Source: Isochrysis galbana (lineage: Eukaryota > Haptophyta > Isochrysidales > Isochrysidaceae). Taken from it: a DNA stretch of 64,000 nt. Of the stretch, positions 41,096-51,183 are shown in pieces (positions within the stretch are counted from its first letter, which is position 1; each line of letters begins with the position of its first letter). The stretch spans positions 7,152,977 through 7,216,976 of the forward strand of contig CM030934.1 of NCBI GenBank assembly GCA_018136815.1, in the 5' to 3' direction. Made by a program: the position numbers and the translations under genes. The notes below the pieces were generated by a model, which made no database searches, was not told the DNA's origin, and was given only the letters and a program-made list of their open reading frames with translations.

Positions 41096-42223
41096 TCATG
41101 ACTGCGTGCAGCCACGCGCATGGGCGCTCTTGAAGTCGCGCTGATGGATCCAAAAATTGGCAGCCAGCTTGGTGCCTTCGAGTACCGGGCGCGCCTCATG
41201 CTCGGTGCGCGGGTCCTTAGTGTGCGGATCTTGGTCGAGCACCTGCGACCACATGACGGCACGTCCCGCCTTGGGCGTGACCGACAGACCAGGCTCGGTG
41301 AAGAAGGCCGTCTCGCCGCCCTTGGTCACGTTCGAGAGGTAGATGAAAACCGTGAGGATACGCACACCCTGCTGGCGGTCGCGGTCGGCATCGATGTAAT
41401 CGTGGTGACGTCGATAATACTGGCAGTCTTCACTGTCCTCGCCGGCGCACGCGCGGTACTCGAGGAGCTGGGCGAACTCGGAGTTCTCGTGGGGCACACC
41501 GGTCACAGCCGCAACGCGCTCCGTGACTGCGCGCACGTGCTCATTGTCGAGGCACTCGGGGGTGTCACACCAGGTGTTGGAGGAGGTACGAATGATATTG
41601 GTGGCTGGCCCGAGTGTGTCGGTGTCCAGCACCTGCGACCGCTTGTAGCGGCCTTGGCCCGCGCGAATGAGCGCCTGGATCTCCTCCTCGCTCGCAAAAT
41701 TCTCGAACAGCGCAATCGGTGGCGAGGGTGAAAGAAGCGTCGGGTCGAGCTCGGGGAAGTTGGATACGGCGCGCTCGAACATGGGGATGACGTCGCCCGG
41801 CTTGAGCGCGTCGGTCCCGTTGATTGGGCAGCGCTCGGCGTACGCCTTGCGACGCGCTCCCACGGCGGCGCACGAGGCGGCGCACGACTCAAACATGAAG
41901 GCGGGATTAGCCTCGCACTCGCCCGAGTTGGCCCAACCGCGGCAGGCGGCCGGATCGTCGTGGGCATCCTTTGGCGCGTGTGCCTCGCAGCTCAGCGCGC
42001 ACTCAGTCAGCATGAAGGTCGGGTTTGCGCCGCATTCCCCACTCCGAGCCCACGCGTCGCAGTCTGCACGGCTCCAGCGCTGCGGCAGAGGGGGCGAGGG
42101 CGGCGGAGGAGGCGCCGAGCCGTGGGCGGGAGGCAGGTCGCCTGTGCGGAGCGCGCCTGCCGGCCGGCTCGACAGGCCGCTCAGCGCGGCGAGCATCGCG
42201 ATGAGGCCCCACGAGACGAGCAT
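41096..42223 (-). CDS. secreted prolyl 4-hydroxylase with two ShKT domains
   Basis: The ATG at 42223 gives 375 residues. MLVSWGLIAMLAALSGLSS is a signal peptide. A proline-rich linker follows. Two ShKT-type Cys motifs occur at ~55-80 (CDAWARSGECGANPTFM) and ~90-117 (CRGWANSGECEANPAFM), giving ER/secreted disulfide modules. The C-terminal half is a P4Hc 2-oxoglutarate/Fe(II) dioxygenase: ALFENFASEEEI, the metal-binding HxD in YYRRHHDYID (~272), TVFIYLSNVTKGGETAFF, and a distal block HEARPVLEGTKLAANFWIHQ (~339) with the second His and the 2OG-binding Lys. Such ShKT-P4H fusions are common in algae, plants and nematodes and hydroxylate prolines in cell-wall or extracellular proteins. All three iron ligands appear present. 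The frame stays open upstream only into low-complexity DNA. Confidence 0.93.
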   Translation of the reverse strand: MLVSWGLIAMLAALSGLSSRPAGALRTGDLPPAHGSAPPPPPSPPLPQRWSRADCDAWARSGECGANPTFMLTECALSCEAHAPKDAHDDPAACRGWANSGECEANPAFMFESCAASCAAVGARRKAYAERCPINGTDALKPGDVIPMFERAVSNFPELDPTLLSPSPPIALFENFASEEEIQALIRAGQGRYKRSQVLDTDTLGPATNIIRTSSNTWCDTPECLDNEHVRAVTERVAAVTGVPHENSEFAQLLEYRACAGEDSEDCQYYRRHHDYIDADRDRQQGVRILTVFIYLSNVTKGGETAFFTEPGLSVTPKAGRAVMWSQVLDQDPHTKDPRTEHEARPVLEGTKLAANFWIHQRDFKSAHARGCTQS

Positions 42224-42770
42224 CGCAGAGCAGAGCAGAGAGGAGAGGGGGAAGGGGAGGGCAAGGGCTTGGGGGCTGGAGGTGGGGGAGGGGAGAGCGC
42301 AGAGTAGAGGAGGGGGGGGGGTGTTAAGGCAGCCGGCGGTTGGAGGCGGAGGCGGCGGCGCAACTCTTCTCCACCGAGAGAGCGGCGCTCCCCCCTCCCC
42401 CGCCCCCCCCCGCCCCCCCCGCCCCCCCCCGCCCCCCCGCCCCACTTTGCCCCACTTTGCCCCCCCGCGCGCGGACGGACGGACGGGGCGCGGCGCGGGC
42501 ACCGCGCGGGCACCTTCCCTCTCTCTCTCTCATCTCTCTCTCATCTCTCTCTCTTCTCTCTCTTTCATCTCTCTCTCTCTCTCTCATTCTCTCTCTCTCC
42601 CTCCCTCCCTCCCTCCCTCCCTCCCTCTCTCTCTCTCTCTCCCCCTCTCTCCCTCTCTCTCTCCCTCTCTCCCTCTCTCAGTCTCCCCTGTAGAGATCCT
42701 TCTCTCTCTCTCCTCCCCTCCTTCCGCCATCTTCGTTCGGGGCCTTTCTAGAATCCCTCTGAGGATGTCA
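42224..42770. repeat. C-rich and CT-rich tract upstream of the prolyl hydroxylase
   Basis: C homopolymers with single G interruptions (42393-42440) and CT runs (42516-42600, 42630-42690), with CTCC tandems at 42598-42626. It lies immediately 5' of the ATG. Confidence 0.85.
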
Positions 42771-44420
42771 TCAAGAGGCTCCAGTGGAAAGAGAAGATTT
42801 GCAGTCAAAAGGAGAGGACCCGCCGCGCGCCTCGCGGCGCCATGGGCGTTTGGGGGGTCGAGAGCCCGCCTTCGGCTCCGCAGGCGATCCCTAGGCCGAC
42901 GAGCGGCACCGCGCCGGGATGGCACGGTGAAGGAGAATGCTGCGCCCTCGTCCTCCCACCTCGCTCTCCGCTTTCTCTTCTCCAAGGCCCTCCCGGCCCG
43001 CCTTCTTCTAGTTTGGCTTGTGTCGACGGTGTGAGGGACATGCCCACCACTTGCTCTGCACCCAGGTAGCCGCTCGAACGACCCAGCCCATAAGTTCGGT
43101 GCAGTAGTGGCGCGCGACAGCGCACGGCCAACGGCGCTTACCCCGCGCCAATGGCGCACAGAATGGCTGGCTTGCTCGGCTTGTGCGGTTGGCCAGGTTC
43201 AGACAGACCGCGCAGCTCGTACTCGCTCCTCCGGTGCGTCCGGCTAACAGGTTCAGCTCTCCTGAATCGCGCGCGTCGCACGGCGCACGGCGCGTGCAGG
43301 GAGCGGAGCAGAGTGCGTTTGCGCGGACTATGTGCCCCTGGTGAATGTCGTCCATTGACGGCTTCTTTGGGGCTTGGAACTTGTAGTTGTGGCACTTGCG
43401 CTTGTGATGTGACGTCTGTATTGAGATTTCTGTTCTTTTCGAACCAGCGCACTGGCCATGCATAGCCTTCGCCACTGCAGATGCAGCAGCGCACCATTGT
43501 CCCAGCCATCTTGGCACATTCCCTCCTACTATCTACGATACAATCATGGTATCCTCTCCTGTTCCTATATCTAATACCTAAATCCAAATCCAAATACCAC
43601 TGGCTATTGGTTGTAGTTGTAGGTCGCCGCAAGCCTCACCGCGCTTCGTATCCGCGCTCCACTGCATCAAAAAAAAACTTCTTAATAATCTCGCCGCGCG
43701 CGCGACCCTGCACAGTATCCTCGCAGCCACGCCCGCTTCCCTTCTCTCCCCCTCCACCTGCCTTGCGGCTCGTCCCCTCGTGCCTCGTGCTCTACCTAGG
43801 GGCTGGGTGTAGTGGGTTTTCAGTGGCAGACGGTTTGTACCGATTCTCGACGGCCTGGTTCTCACCTTCCTCCTGTGCCATCGGGCTACCGGCTGATGTG
43901 TGTTTGTTCCTTGTGCTGGGCGTCAGGCAACTGTGGTCATTGTGACTAGGGTCTGTCGTCGGTTGGTCGGCTCGCTACTAGCGGCTAGGGGTCGCTTGGT
44001 TAGGCAAGACGCTCTGCTATGTTGAGGGCTTTCGCTACCAGAGATAGATTCGTGTTCATTAAATTTTTAAATTTTTAACAAATTTTTATGGGTCGCGGCG
44101 CGGCAAAGGAACGGGACTAGCGCCGCTCACTCAAGACAGGACACCCTGCCGCGGCAAGCGCAAGCACCCTTCCCCCCTTATGCCACCCAGCTCTTCACTA
44201 GCTTTCTACCTGCGCTAGCCAGAGCGCCCCTCCCTCCACACTCAAACAGCCCCCTACGCCAGGATCCTGTTCTGGTCTCGCAGGCAAGGGGGCCTAATGG
44301 GAGGGAGAGGAGCAACTCCTCAGAGAGGAGCTGTGGGGAAGGAGATGTCTGAGTGGGGGCGCTATACCCTTGCGCTAGGCATGGGCAGCGACGCCGCCTC
44401 AAGACATGTCCTCCCTCTTG
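42771..44420. other. non-coding stretch
   Basis: Frames exist on both strands but I cannot support a gene. A minus-strand segment around 43400-43520 (MVRCCICSGEGYAWPVRWFE) is protein-like and could be a small exon, but it has no recognisable family. Confidence 0.35.
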
Positions 44421-44422
44421 TC

Positions 44423-44800
44423 TTGAGTCGAAATTATTGGTGCTTGAAACAGAGGACGAGGGGGCTTGTGCTTCTTGGGTTGGTTGTAGTTGGGAGAGGG
44501 AGTGGGAGAGGGATTCAAGTATTGGAAGAGGGCCCAAAGGGCATTGAGTTGTAGGTAGTTGTGGCCCACAAGAGTGGGGTGAAAACGATAAGTGTATCAA
44601 CATGGGTCTTGAGTTGAAATTTTTGGTGCTTGAAACAGAGGGTGAGGGGGTTCGTGCTGTTTGGGTTGGTTGTGGTGTGAAGGGGGAGTGGGAGAGGGAG
44701 TCTAGTGTTGGAAGAGGGCCCAAGGCAGGGCACTGAGCTGTAGGTACTTGTGGCCCACAAGAGTGGGGTGAAGAAAACAAGTGTGTCAACAAGTTGGGAA
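44423..44800. repeat. tandem repeat, two full copies, period about 186 bp
   Basis: TTGAGTCGAAAT at 44423 and TTGAGTTGAAAT at 44609 start two blocks that share TTGGTGCTTGAAACAGAGG, GGAAGAGGGCCCAA and TTGTGGCCCACAAGAGTGG. A partial third copy follows. TTGTGGCCCACAA is itself a palindrome. Minus-strand frames over it show the matching protein-level repeat, but no real gene is evident. Confidence 0.85.
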
Positions 44801-45189
44801 ACAGAGGCATGGGGTGCTCTCCAGGGAAGATTGATGGTTGTGAAGTGCCCTCCCATGATGGGTGCACTGATGGTAGAGGTTTCCACAATGGGAAGGGTAG
44901 CAGAGCTGCCCTCCCACATGAGGTGCTCTTGGGGTGGGAGGGTTTCCCACTGTTGGAGGGAGAAAGTAAGAGAAGAGGGCCGGAGGCGACGGACGGCACG
45001 CCGAGGGAAAGAACCTGCCGCGGGGGGGGGGCGAGGGACCGAGGGCACGGCGGGGCAGCGTGGGAGGGCGCGAGGCCAATCTCGGAGCGAGATCGCGTCC
45101 TTTCCCTCGCGGAGCGCGGAGAGACCCCCCACGAGATATCTTGAGACCGGAGTGTTTTGGACGAATCTTCCTGCCGTCGGCCGAGGAGA

Positions 45190-45194
45190 GGCGG

Positions 45195-45234
<40 letters not shown>

Positions 45235-45235
45235 T
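45190..45235. repeat. (GA)n microsatellite
   Basis: About 18 GA dinucleotides within a GA/GC-rich spacer. Confidence 0.9.
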
Positions 45236-45529
45236 CGCAGAGCGACTGCAGAACGAGAAGTCGAAGTCATGCCGGTTTATTACCTTAAACGAGCCAACAA
45301 TGATAGTAACAGCAAAAACAAAATTCGAATCGCAAATTTCGAGACCAAAATCTGCAAACCTGGACTTGAGACGATGGGGAAACCGAATCTGTGTGTCTTG
45401 TGCGTCAGCGGCAACACGGGGAACTGTTCAATTGTAATTATGAGCGCGTACCTTACACGAATATTCATGCCTACAGCCTTCAGATGGGCAGGAATACAAC
45501 ACCCCCCCATCATATGGCACAACCCACAT

Positions 45530-45738
45530 GTACATGTACCCCACCACCGATCACGCGCACTGCGGGAGATGAGGTCCGGGCGCTCCGCAAGGAAGCGAGA
45601 GCACGCCGGATGAGTGCGGGCAGGTGGGCAGGGTCCATAGGGAACCACCCAGTCCCGTGCAGCAGCTCCATATTGCGGTGGTGCCCACGAGGCAACCACC
45701 GCAGCTTGGGCGAGGCAGAGCGCCATCGCCGATCGCAT
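45530..45738 (-). CDS. possible first exon of a secreted or plastid-targeted protein
   Basis: The ATG at 45738 starts MRSAMALCLAQAAVVASWAP, a good signal peptide, followed by RDWVVPYGPCPPARTHPACS and RFLAERPDLISRSARD. The frame continues to 45280 but becomes composition-like after about 45540, where a GGTGGG/GTACAT donor-like site occurs. No downstream exon was identified. Function unknown. Confidence 0.3.
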
Positions 45739-45888
45739 CACCGAGTGTATATCGCAGGATAAAATCCCCTCTACCCTCTACATCCGCACGCACGCACATT
45801 CACAGTAACGCACGCGACACTGATAGTAACACAGTAGAACACGTGCGACAATAACGTGCAGAAAAAGGAAAACGGCGGGGATTGACCT

Positions 45889-45992
45889 CTCAACAAGCAA
45901 CAAGTTGACTCAACACGTTGAGTCAACCTCTCAACAAGTTGACTCAACATGTTGAGCCTCTCAACATGTTGACTCAACTGACTCCCAAGGGG
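45889..45992. repeat. tandem palindromic TTGACTCAAC repeats
   Basis: CTCAACAAG, TTGACTCAAC, ACGTTGAGTCAAC and ATGTTGA units alternate, so GTTGACTCAACATGTTGAG type hairpins can form. It is followed at 46000 by the 38-nt repeat shared with 20168. Confidence 0.8.
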
Positions 45993-45999
45993 GATCTAA

Positions 46000-46037
46000 A
46001 GGTAGAGAAGATGGATGCATCAAGAAGATGGATGCAT
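46000..46037 (+). repeat. 38-nt exact repeat shared with 20168-20205
   Basis: Identical over 38 nt in the same orientation. The sequence after it differs (CCATGATACT here, ACATCGATTA there). Confidence 0.75.
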
Positions 46038-46109
46038 CCATGATACTCGCTCGCACCTCCGAGCGCTCACGCGCGACGCGCGACCGTCGAAAAACGGTGG
46101 CAAAAACGG

Positions 46110-46186
46110 AGGATGTTTGAAAGATGGTGAAAAACACTGTTTTTGGCCTCCGAAAAAAAACGCTGTTCCCGTCTTTCACATCTAGG
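46110..46186 (-). repeat. dispersed repeat end, partner of 63745-63822
   Basis: TTTTTGGCCTCCGAAAAAAA, CTGTTCC and TTTCACATCTAGG recur with few changes at 63745-63822. The reverse complement starts CCTAGATGTGAAAGACG, comparable to CTAGATGGGA at 14307 and 26789. The region just before (46090-46135) is rich in AAAACGG/GTGAAAA. Confidence 0.65.
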
Positions 46187-46643
46187 TACTAGAATAGATG
46201 CTCGACCTACTATCTACTATCTACTATGTTCTATGTTGTCGCAGCTATGATGTGGGAATGTGGGGAAGGATGTCCCTGAGGCTCCCCCAGCACCTCATCG
46301 GCACCCGACAAGGCGTTGGCGAGCACTGGCGAAATCTGTGGTTTGAAGCATCCATTTGCATGCTCCGGCAGTAAAGAGATATCTATCTACTACTAAAAAA
46401 TCTTCTCAAAATTTCCGCTAGAGTACTTGTACGGCGGGGGGTAAAGTAAAGTAATCTGCATGAACTTCTTTCCCTCCTTCTACTAGAGCTCTAGTAGTAG
46501 TGTTCCATTTGACGGGCCGGCCGGTCGGCGCGCCGTCCGCTCACCCCGCCCCGCAACAGCGCCCCCCCCCCCCCCCCCCCCCCCCCAACCTTCCCCCCGC
46601 CCCAGCCCCCCGCCTGCCTTACGGGCTGCTCTCTCGCAACCCG

Positions 46644-48194
46644 ATGCAAACTGCCCCCTCCTCGCCGCCTCCTTCGTTGCTCGCGCTCACGCCGCCGATG
46701 GGCTGGATGTCGTGGGGCCGCTTCCGCTGCGCCGAGCACGTGGGCGGCGGCCTCGACTGCACTGCACACCCGGAGAGCTGCATCGGAGAGTGGCTGTACC
46801 ACGGCACCGCTGACGCACTGGTCCGTGGCGGATTTACTGCAGCCGGCTACCGGACGCTCCACGTCGACGATTGCTGGGAGGCTATGCATCGCGACTCGGC
46901 AGGCGAGCTGCGACCGAACGCCTCGCGCTTCCCATCCGGCTTCGGCGGCCCGCGCGGCCTTGTCAGCTATGTGCGCGCACGCGGCGTCACACTTGGGCTC
47001 TACTCGGACGCCGGGAGCGCGACTTGCGGCGGCTTCCCCGGCTCTTGGGGGCATGAAGCGCGCGACGCATCCATGTTTGAGGCGTGGGGTGTCAGCTACC
47101 TCAAGCAGGACGGCTGCCATGTGAGTCCCAAAGACCTCGCCCAGGGATACGTGGCCATGGGGGCGGCGCTCCGGGCGCTCCGATCGACAATGGTCTACTC
47201 CTGCAGCTGGCCCGCGTACCTTGGCGACGATGAGGCAAACAAGCCCTTCGACGCGATGGCAGCGGCGGGCTGTAACCTATGGCGAAATTGGCACGACGTG
47301 CAGTGCTCTTGGGCATCTGTCAGCAGCATCATCGAGCATTGGGGGCGCTACTCAGCTGTCCTCCAGTCTGCGGCTGGGCCAGGCCGCTGGAACGACCCCG
47401 ATATGTTGCTCGTCGGCGCGCTAGACGGCCGCTATGGCCCTTGTTTGACCGCCGCGCAAGAGCGTACGCAGCTTGCCATCTGGGCCATCATAGCGGCACC
47501 ACTCATCATGGGCAACGACGTGCGTAACATCTCGCAGTCCTCCCGCGCATTGTTACTCAACCGGCGAGCGATTGCTGTCTCACAGGACACAATGGGCAGG
47601 CCCGGAGGCAGGCTTTCAGCCAGCCAGGGCGCGCGCGTGCAGATTTGGGCTCGTCACCTCTCTAACGGCGATGTGGCCGTGGGCCTATATCACCGCGGCA
47701 CGGTATTTCCGCCCCCCATACCACCCCCGCCATGCGAAGCGTGGGAGCATGCATGGGATGGCTTCTGGGAGTCTGGCTATGGGCAGAATCTGAGCACATT
47801 TTCAGAGCTGAACCGGTCGCAAGCACAAGCTATCTGCTGTGCCGATCCAAAGTGCGCTGGCTTCTCGTTCCATCAAATGCACGTCACCCCAAGCACAGGC
47901 GCGAATGCCAGGGGCGAAGGTGAATTCAAGGCGGACTTGGTGCGCGGATTTGTGCGTAGCGAGGGATACGAGGGATTCGCGAAGCCGTCCCAGATACGCG
48001 CAGCGAAAGAGCGACCCGTTGCCGTTGTGCTGCCATTCGCGAGCGTGGGCATGCAAGGGAGGGTTCGCGTCGTAGATATTTGGAGTGGAGAGGACTTAGG
48101 GGTATTCAATAGCAGCTTCATTACGGCGGACGTGGCCTTGCACGACACCGCATTCCTTCGCCTGTCGCTGTGGGCTGATGAGAAGGCTGCATGA
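46644..48194 (+). CDS. GH27 alpha-galactosidase / alpha-N-acetylgalactosaminidase-like enzyme
   Basis: From the ATG at 46644 the frame gives 516 residues. The GH27 barrel begins LTPPMGWMSWGRFRC. It has LHVDDCWE, LGLYSDAGSATCGGFPGSWG, the nucleophile Asp in YLKQDGC (~156), the acid/base Asp in RWNDPDML (~253), and IMGNDVRNIS. The enzyme removes terminal alpha-galactosyl (or alpha-GalNAc) residues from glycans or glycolipids. Between barrel and C-terminal beta domain lies an inserted Cys-containing segment (CEAWEHAWDGFW ... ICCADPKCAGFSFH) resembling an apple/PAN module, not typical of the animal enzymes. No signal peptide follows this ATG; a 25-nt C run at 46562-46586 lies upstream, and an upstream exon carrying the leader is plausible. 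The frame continues upstream to 46500, but its proline-rich product looks non-coding. Confidence 0.93.
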   Translation: MQTAPSSPPPSLLALTPPMGWMSWGRFRCAEHVGGGLDCTAHPESCIGEWLYHGTADALVRGGFTAAGYRTLHVDDCWEAMHRDSAGELRPNASRFPSGFGGPRGLVSYVRARGVTLGLYSDAGSATCGGFPGSWGHEARDASMFEAWGVSYLKQDGCHVSPKDLAQGYVAMGAALRALRSTMVYSCSWPAYLGDDEANKPFDAMAAAGCNLWRNWHDVQCSWASVSSIIEHWGRYSAVLQSAAGPGRWNDPDMLLVGALDGRYGPCLTAAQERTQLAIWAIIAAPLIMGNDVRNISQSSRALLLNRRAIAVSQDTMGRPGGRLSASQGARVQIWARHLSNGDVAVGLYHRGTVFPPPIPPPPCEAWEHAWDGFWESGYGQNLSTFSELNRSQAQAICCADPKCAGFSFHQMHVTPSTGANARGEGEFKADLVRGFVRSEGYEGFAKPSQIRAAKERPVAVVLPFASVGMQGRVRVVDIWSGEDLGVFNSSFITADVALHDTAFLRLSLWADEKAA

Positions 48195-48364
48195 CGTGCA
48201 CGGTTGTTTGCAGACCTCCTTTCCCTTTACTAATTGGGGATGTCGTGTTCGCGCTGTTTCACAGCAAAGCAAAAGCACAAAAAACAAGAAGGGCAAGGAA
48301 GGGCAAGGCTCTGACTACACAGTAAAGCCCCCCTCTCGCTCCAAAAGCACGGTTCAAAAACTCA
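48195..48364. other. 3' flank of the GH27 gene
   Basis: Short spacer with no feature other than the likely 3' UTR. Confidence 0.4.
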
Positions 48365-48535
48365 CTTATATGGCGGTCAACGAGGGGCTGTTTAACTATT
48401 AGTAAGGGCTGGGTTGCATTTTTTGACCGTGGCGCGATGCTCAATAAAAAACCTCGCAGGGGCAGGGGGGGGCTACCTGCCACCTGCCGCCACAAAAATC
48501 TTCACCAAGAAATGGTGCGATTCGCCCCCCCTCCC
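48365..48535 (+). mobile_element. terminal end of a TIR element (same family as 500-645)
   Basis: GGCGGTCAACGAGG, TTTAACTATTAGTAAGGGCT, TGCATTTTTTGACCGTGG, a G run and AAGAAATGGTGCGATTCG follow the same order as the reverse complement of 500-645. The partner end was not found. Confidence 0.55.
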
Positions 48536-48650
48536 CCCCTCTCAGCTACGCGCGCTCACGCTCTACCCGTAAAAAATTTGCGGTCGCACCCGCGGGGCTC
48601 TTGAGCTGGGTGATGTGCGTGTTTGTGAAGAGCCTTGTCAGGTGTTTGTG

Positions 48651-48690
48651 CCCAAGTCGCGTTCCGTCAAAAGTCAAAAGAGGGCCAGGT
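48651..48690 (+). repeat. short dispersed motif copy 2
   Basis: CAAGTCGCGTTCCGTCAAAA, then a duplicated GTCAAAA and GAGGGCCAGGTGAT, matches the motif at 4477 and, inverted, at 30868. Confidence 0.65.
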
Positions 48691-48959
48691 GATATTTTTT
48701 TTTACCCAGAGGTGCATGTTTTCTTTTTCAACCAGTCTCCAGGGTATTATTACTACAAAGATGAGTACAAAGCTAATCAAGGACGCGGCGCGTGAGCATA
48801 GCACCCCCCCCTTCCCCAAAACACACGGTAACCCCAAAGCTACTGAGTTTTCATCCTTTTCGTCTTTTTCTCACACACCTCCTCCTCGATCCTATTGTCG
48901 ATGTCGTTCTTCTGGCAGGCGACGATGTCCGCTCAATTCGACTGATGCCCACAATTGAC

Positions 48960-49480
48960 GGAACGACACCTCCATAAGGACCGCCTGGTCTCGGGCCGCG
49001 CTGCCTGGGCAGCGCGGCCGTCGCCAGGGCGGGAGGGGCCTCTGCCATAAGGCATGCCCGTTGGAGGTGAGGCCCTGAGGGCCTGTTCGTGCACTATTGG
49101 GGTCTGCAGACTGCTGCCCCCCATTGGGAGAGCCAGCATGTCTGCTGTGCATGGTGTGGCCGGAGCCACGGGCCGTGTGGCGCGACGCGGGTCACGCGCA
49201 CCTGGCCTCGGCCTCTGATCCTCTGATGGCGGGCGCGGCCGCTTCGACAGCGACTGCTCCATGGGGGCTGGGGGGCCGCCCTCGGCGGGGGGCCGGGGGG
49301 CCCGAAAGAGAGGGAGGGAGCGGCGGCGCGCTCCATGGCAACTGACTATAAAGTTAGTTGCCAACAGGAAGAGCATAGGGTTGACCGACAGGCCCCCCGG
49401 AGGGGAATTGGTGCCTTGAGACTTGAGAGGGGGGCGCGAGGCACCCCCTCATGCTGGACTAAGTGTAAACTTAGTTGGCC
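48960..49480. repeat. GC-rich dispersed repeat with TTAGTT-type ends
   Basis: CGGGCCGTGTGGCGCGACGC resembles 36093-36110. The block ends in CAACTGACTATAAAGTTAGT at 49339, and a second TTAGTT end (GTGTAAACTTAGTTGG) lies at 49462-49477. It probably belongs to the family of 59086-59300 and 63300-63720. Confidence 0.5.
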
Positions 49481-50067
49481 CCCCCTTGAAGTAAATACTA
49501 CTGTAAACTTATTATTAATACTACCAAGATTGCGTGCGCGGTGGGCATGTATATTTATCGGTGGGCATGTGGGCATGTATATTTTTAAGTAGCGTACGAA
49601 TCTTACGTATTCTATGTCTATGACTGTGACGTAGCTACGACGCATTATCAATAAATGATGTGCTGGCATGACTCCCTCCACTACCACGTATGGCAACAAT
49701 GCGACAATAGCCGCCAATGTGTGCTGCGTGAGCAAGAAGATGGCCTACACTTTGAGCTTATTCGGCTATGGATATGGCATGCAGCCAAGGACAACTGCGT
49801 CGATTAGAAAGGCACATCATCGAGGATGCGCCCTCGCACCTGATCCACACGGCAGCTCCGCACACCATGCTATAAGTACACAGAGCACTGTTGTTCCATG
49901 GTGTGTGCGACGTCACTAGCAGGGTGGCGGCAGGCCATCTGCGGGCGAAATCACCGAGGTGGCGAGGTGAGCCGACCGGACATGTACGATGAAAGCCCTC
50001 CGCACAAATTGGAAGCGAGGAGTGCTCCGTAGTGGCTGCGCGCAGAGGCCCCAGGTTGCGGACGCCT
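49481..50067. other. non-coding stretch
   Basis: Contains a short tandem GTGGGCATGT-TATATTT unit (49541-49587, about two copies). No gene is seen; the right part is probably the 3' UTR of the minus-strand gene ending at 50068. Confidence 0.4.
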
Positions 50068-51083
50068 CTAGTCCAGGTTCTCGGGCTCTCTTCGGCACCC
50101 GAGCTCAGCCTCAAGCGCCAAACACCGCTGGGAGGGCGTACCCGAGACGCCGCCTCGGATGTTGGGGAATACAGCTTCCTCCAGAGCGACGAGCCGAGGA
50201 AAGATGCCGTGTGTGCCTATTTTGTCGAATGCCCGCTGCTCTAGCACCGCCAAACGGTCCTCGATTGAGGGGCCGAGCGGCCTAGCTAGCACTGGTGCCG
50301 ACACGCAAGACTGCATCCGTGCCGACACGCAAGGCTGCGGTGCGGCCACCCGTGCTTCGCTTGGATGAGGCCTGCTCACCTTAGGAGGCGGACGCTCAAG
50401 CTCACATGTGGCGCTACCATCCGGTGCATGGCGGACGAGGGCCCCGCGCCTCTTTCGCGCGGGCGGGGATGTACTTGACACAAGACGCTTTGTGCTGCTC
50501 GCCTCCCGGCTGAGCGCGCCTTTCGCAGAGGCAGCTGCGTAAGAAGAGTTGGATGTGGAGGAGGAGGTGGGCTCATAGGAAGACGCGGAGGCTCTCGGCA
50601 CGGCCGGTGCACTCGTCGAGGAGCCCGCGTCCGCGCTGGGCGGCCCCGTGGCGGCTGCTGTAGAGTTCATCTCGATGGCGGTCGCCTTGTCGGGATGTGT
50701 CTCCCAGACGGCGCCAGACTCATGCTCGCAGCGCAGCCGCACAAGGTACTGCTTCCTCGGTTCCCATGCGCCAGGACCCTCGAGCGCCAGCTCCCATCGA
50801 AAGGTGCTGTTGCGCGCAAGACCGCGCCATAGCTCGGCCGGCACCTCGCACCGCTCGAAGCGCGAGCCCTTGGCCGCAGACTTGAGCCGGCGGAGCACGG
50901 CGACGCGCACGAGCCCGGCGCCCGCTGCAGGCAGCTTGGCGCGCAGTGCGACGTGGCCTGAGCGGGAGCGGTCGCGCACAGGGGCGTCGCACCGCTCCAG
51001 CTGCCGGCGGCCCCTCTCGGCCGCCGGCGGTCGGCCGAGCACGAGCGCGGCTGTCTGCATCGAGCGTGGGCGTCGCCACGCAG
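50068..51083 (-). CDS. C-terminal part of a protein cut by the gap, probably the EF-hand/TIR-like gene
   Basis: The frame entering from the gap reads about 338 codons to a stop at 50068. Its first part has ALRAKLPAAGAGLVRVAVLR and STFRWELALEGPGAW, then RKQYLVRLRCEHESG, a beta-rich pattern. A long Ser/Ala/Thr-rich low-complexity linker with a KRLVSS...RKRRG basic patch follows. It ends in a helical segment IEDRLAVLEQRAFDKIG and RLVALEEAVFP. Whether it belongs to the same gene as 51184-52476 cannot be decided, because the 100-N gap is of unknown size and the open frame through it is an artefact. Confidence 0.55.
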
Positions 51084-51183
51084 NNNNNNNNNNNNNNNNN
51101 NNNNNNNNNNNNNNNNNNNNNNNNNNNNNNNNNNNNNNNNNNNNNNNNNNNNNNNNNNNNNNNNNNNNNNNNNNNNNNNNNNN
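51084..51183. other. assembly gap of 100 N
   Basis: Conventional placeholder, true length unknown. An ankyrin-like repeat stops at its right edge, so repeated ankyrin units may have caused the break. Confidence 0.99.

Noticed and set aside
42324..43159. Arg/Glu-rich and Ser/Leu-rich frames near the prolyl hydroxylase 5' end
   Set aside because: Composition artefacts of the CT tract; no continuity with recognisable protein.
43138..43632. Minus-strand Cys-containing frame (RCCICSGEGYAW)
   Set aside because: The short segment is protein-like, but the rest is not and no splice partner was found; left as non-coding.
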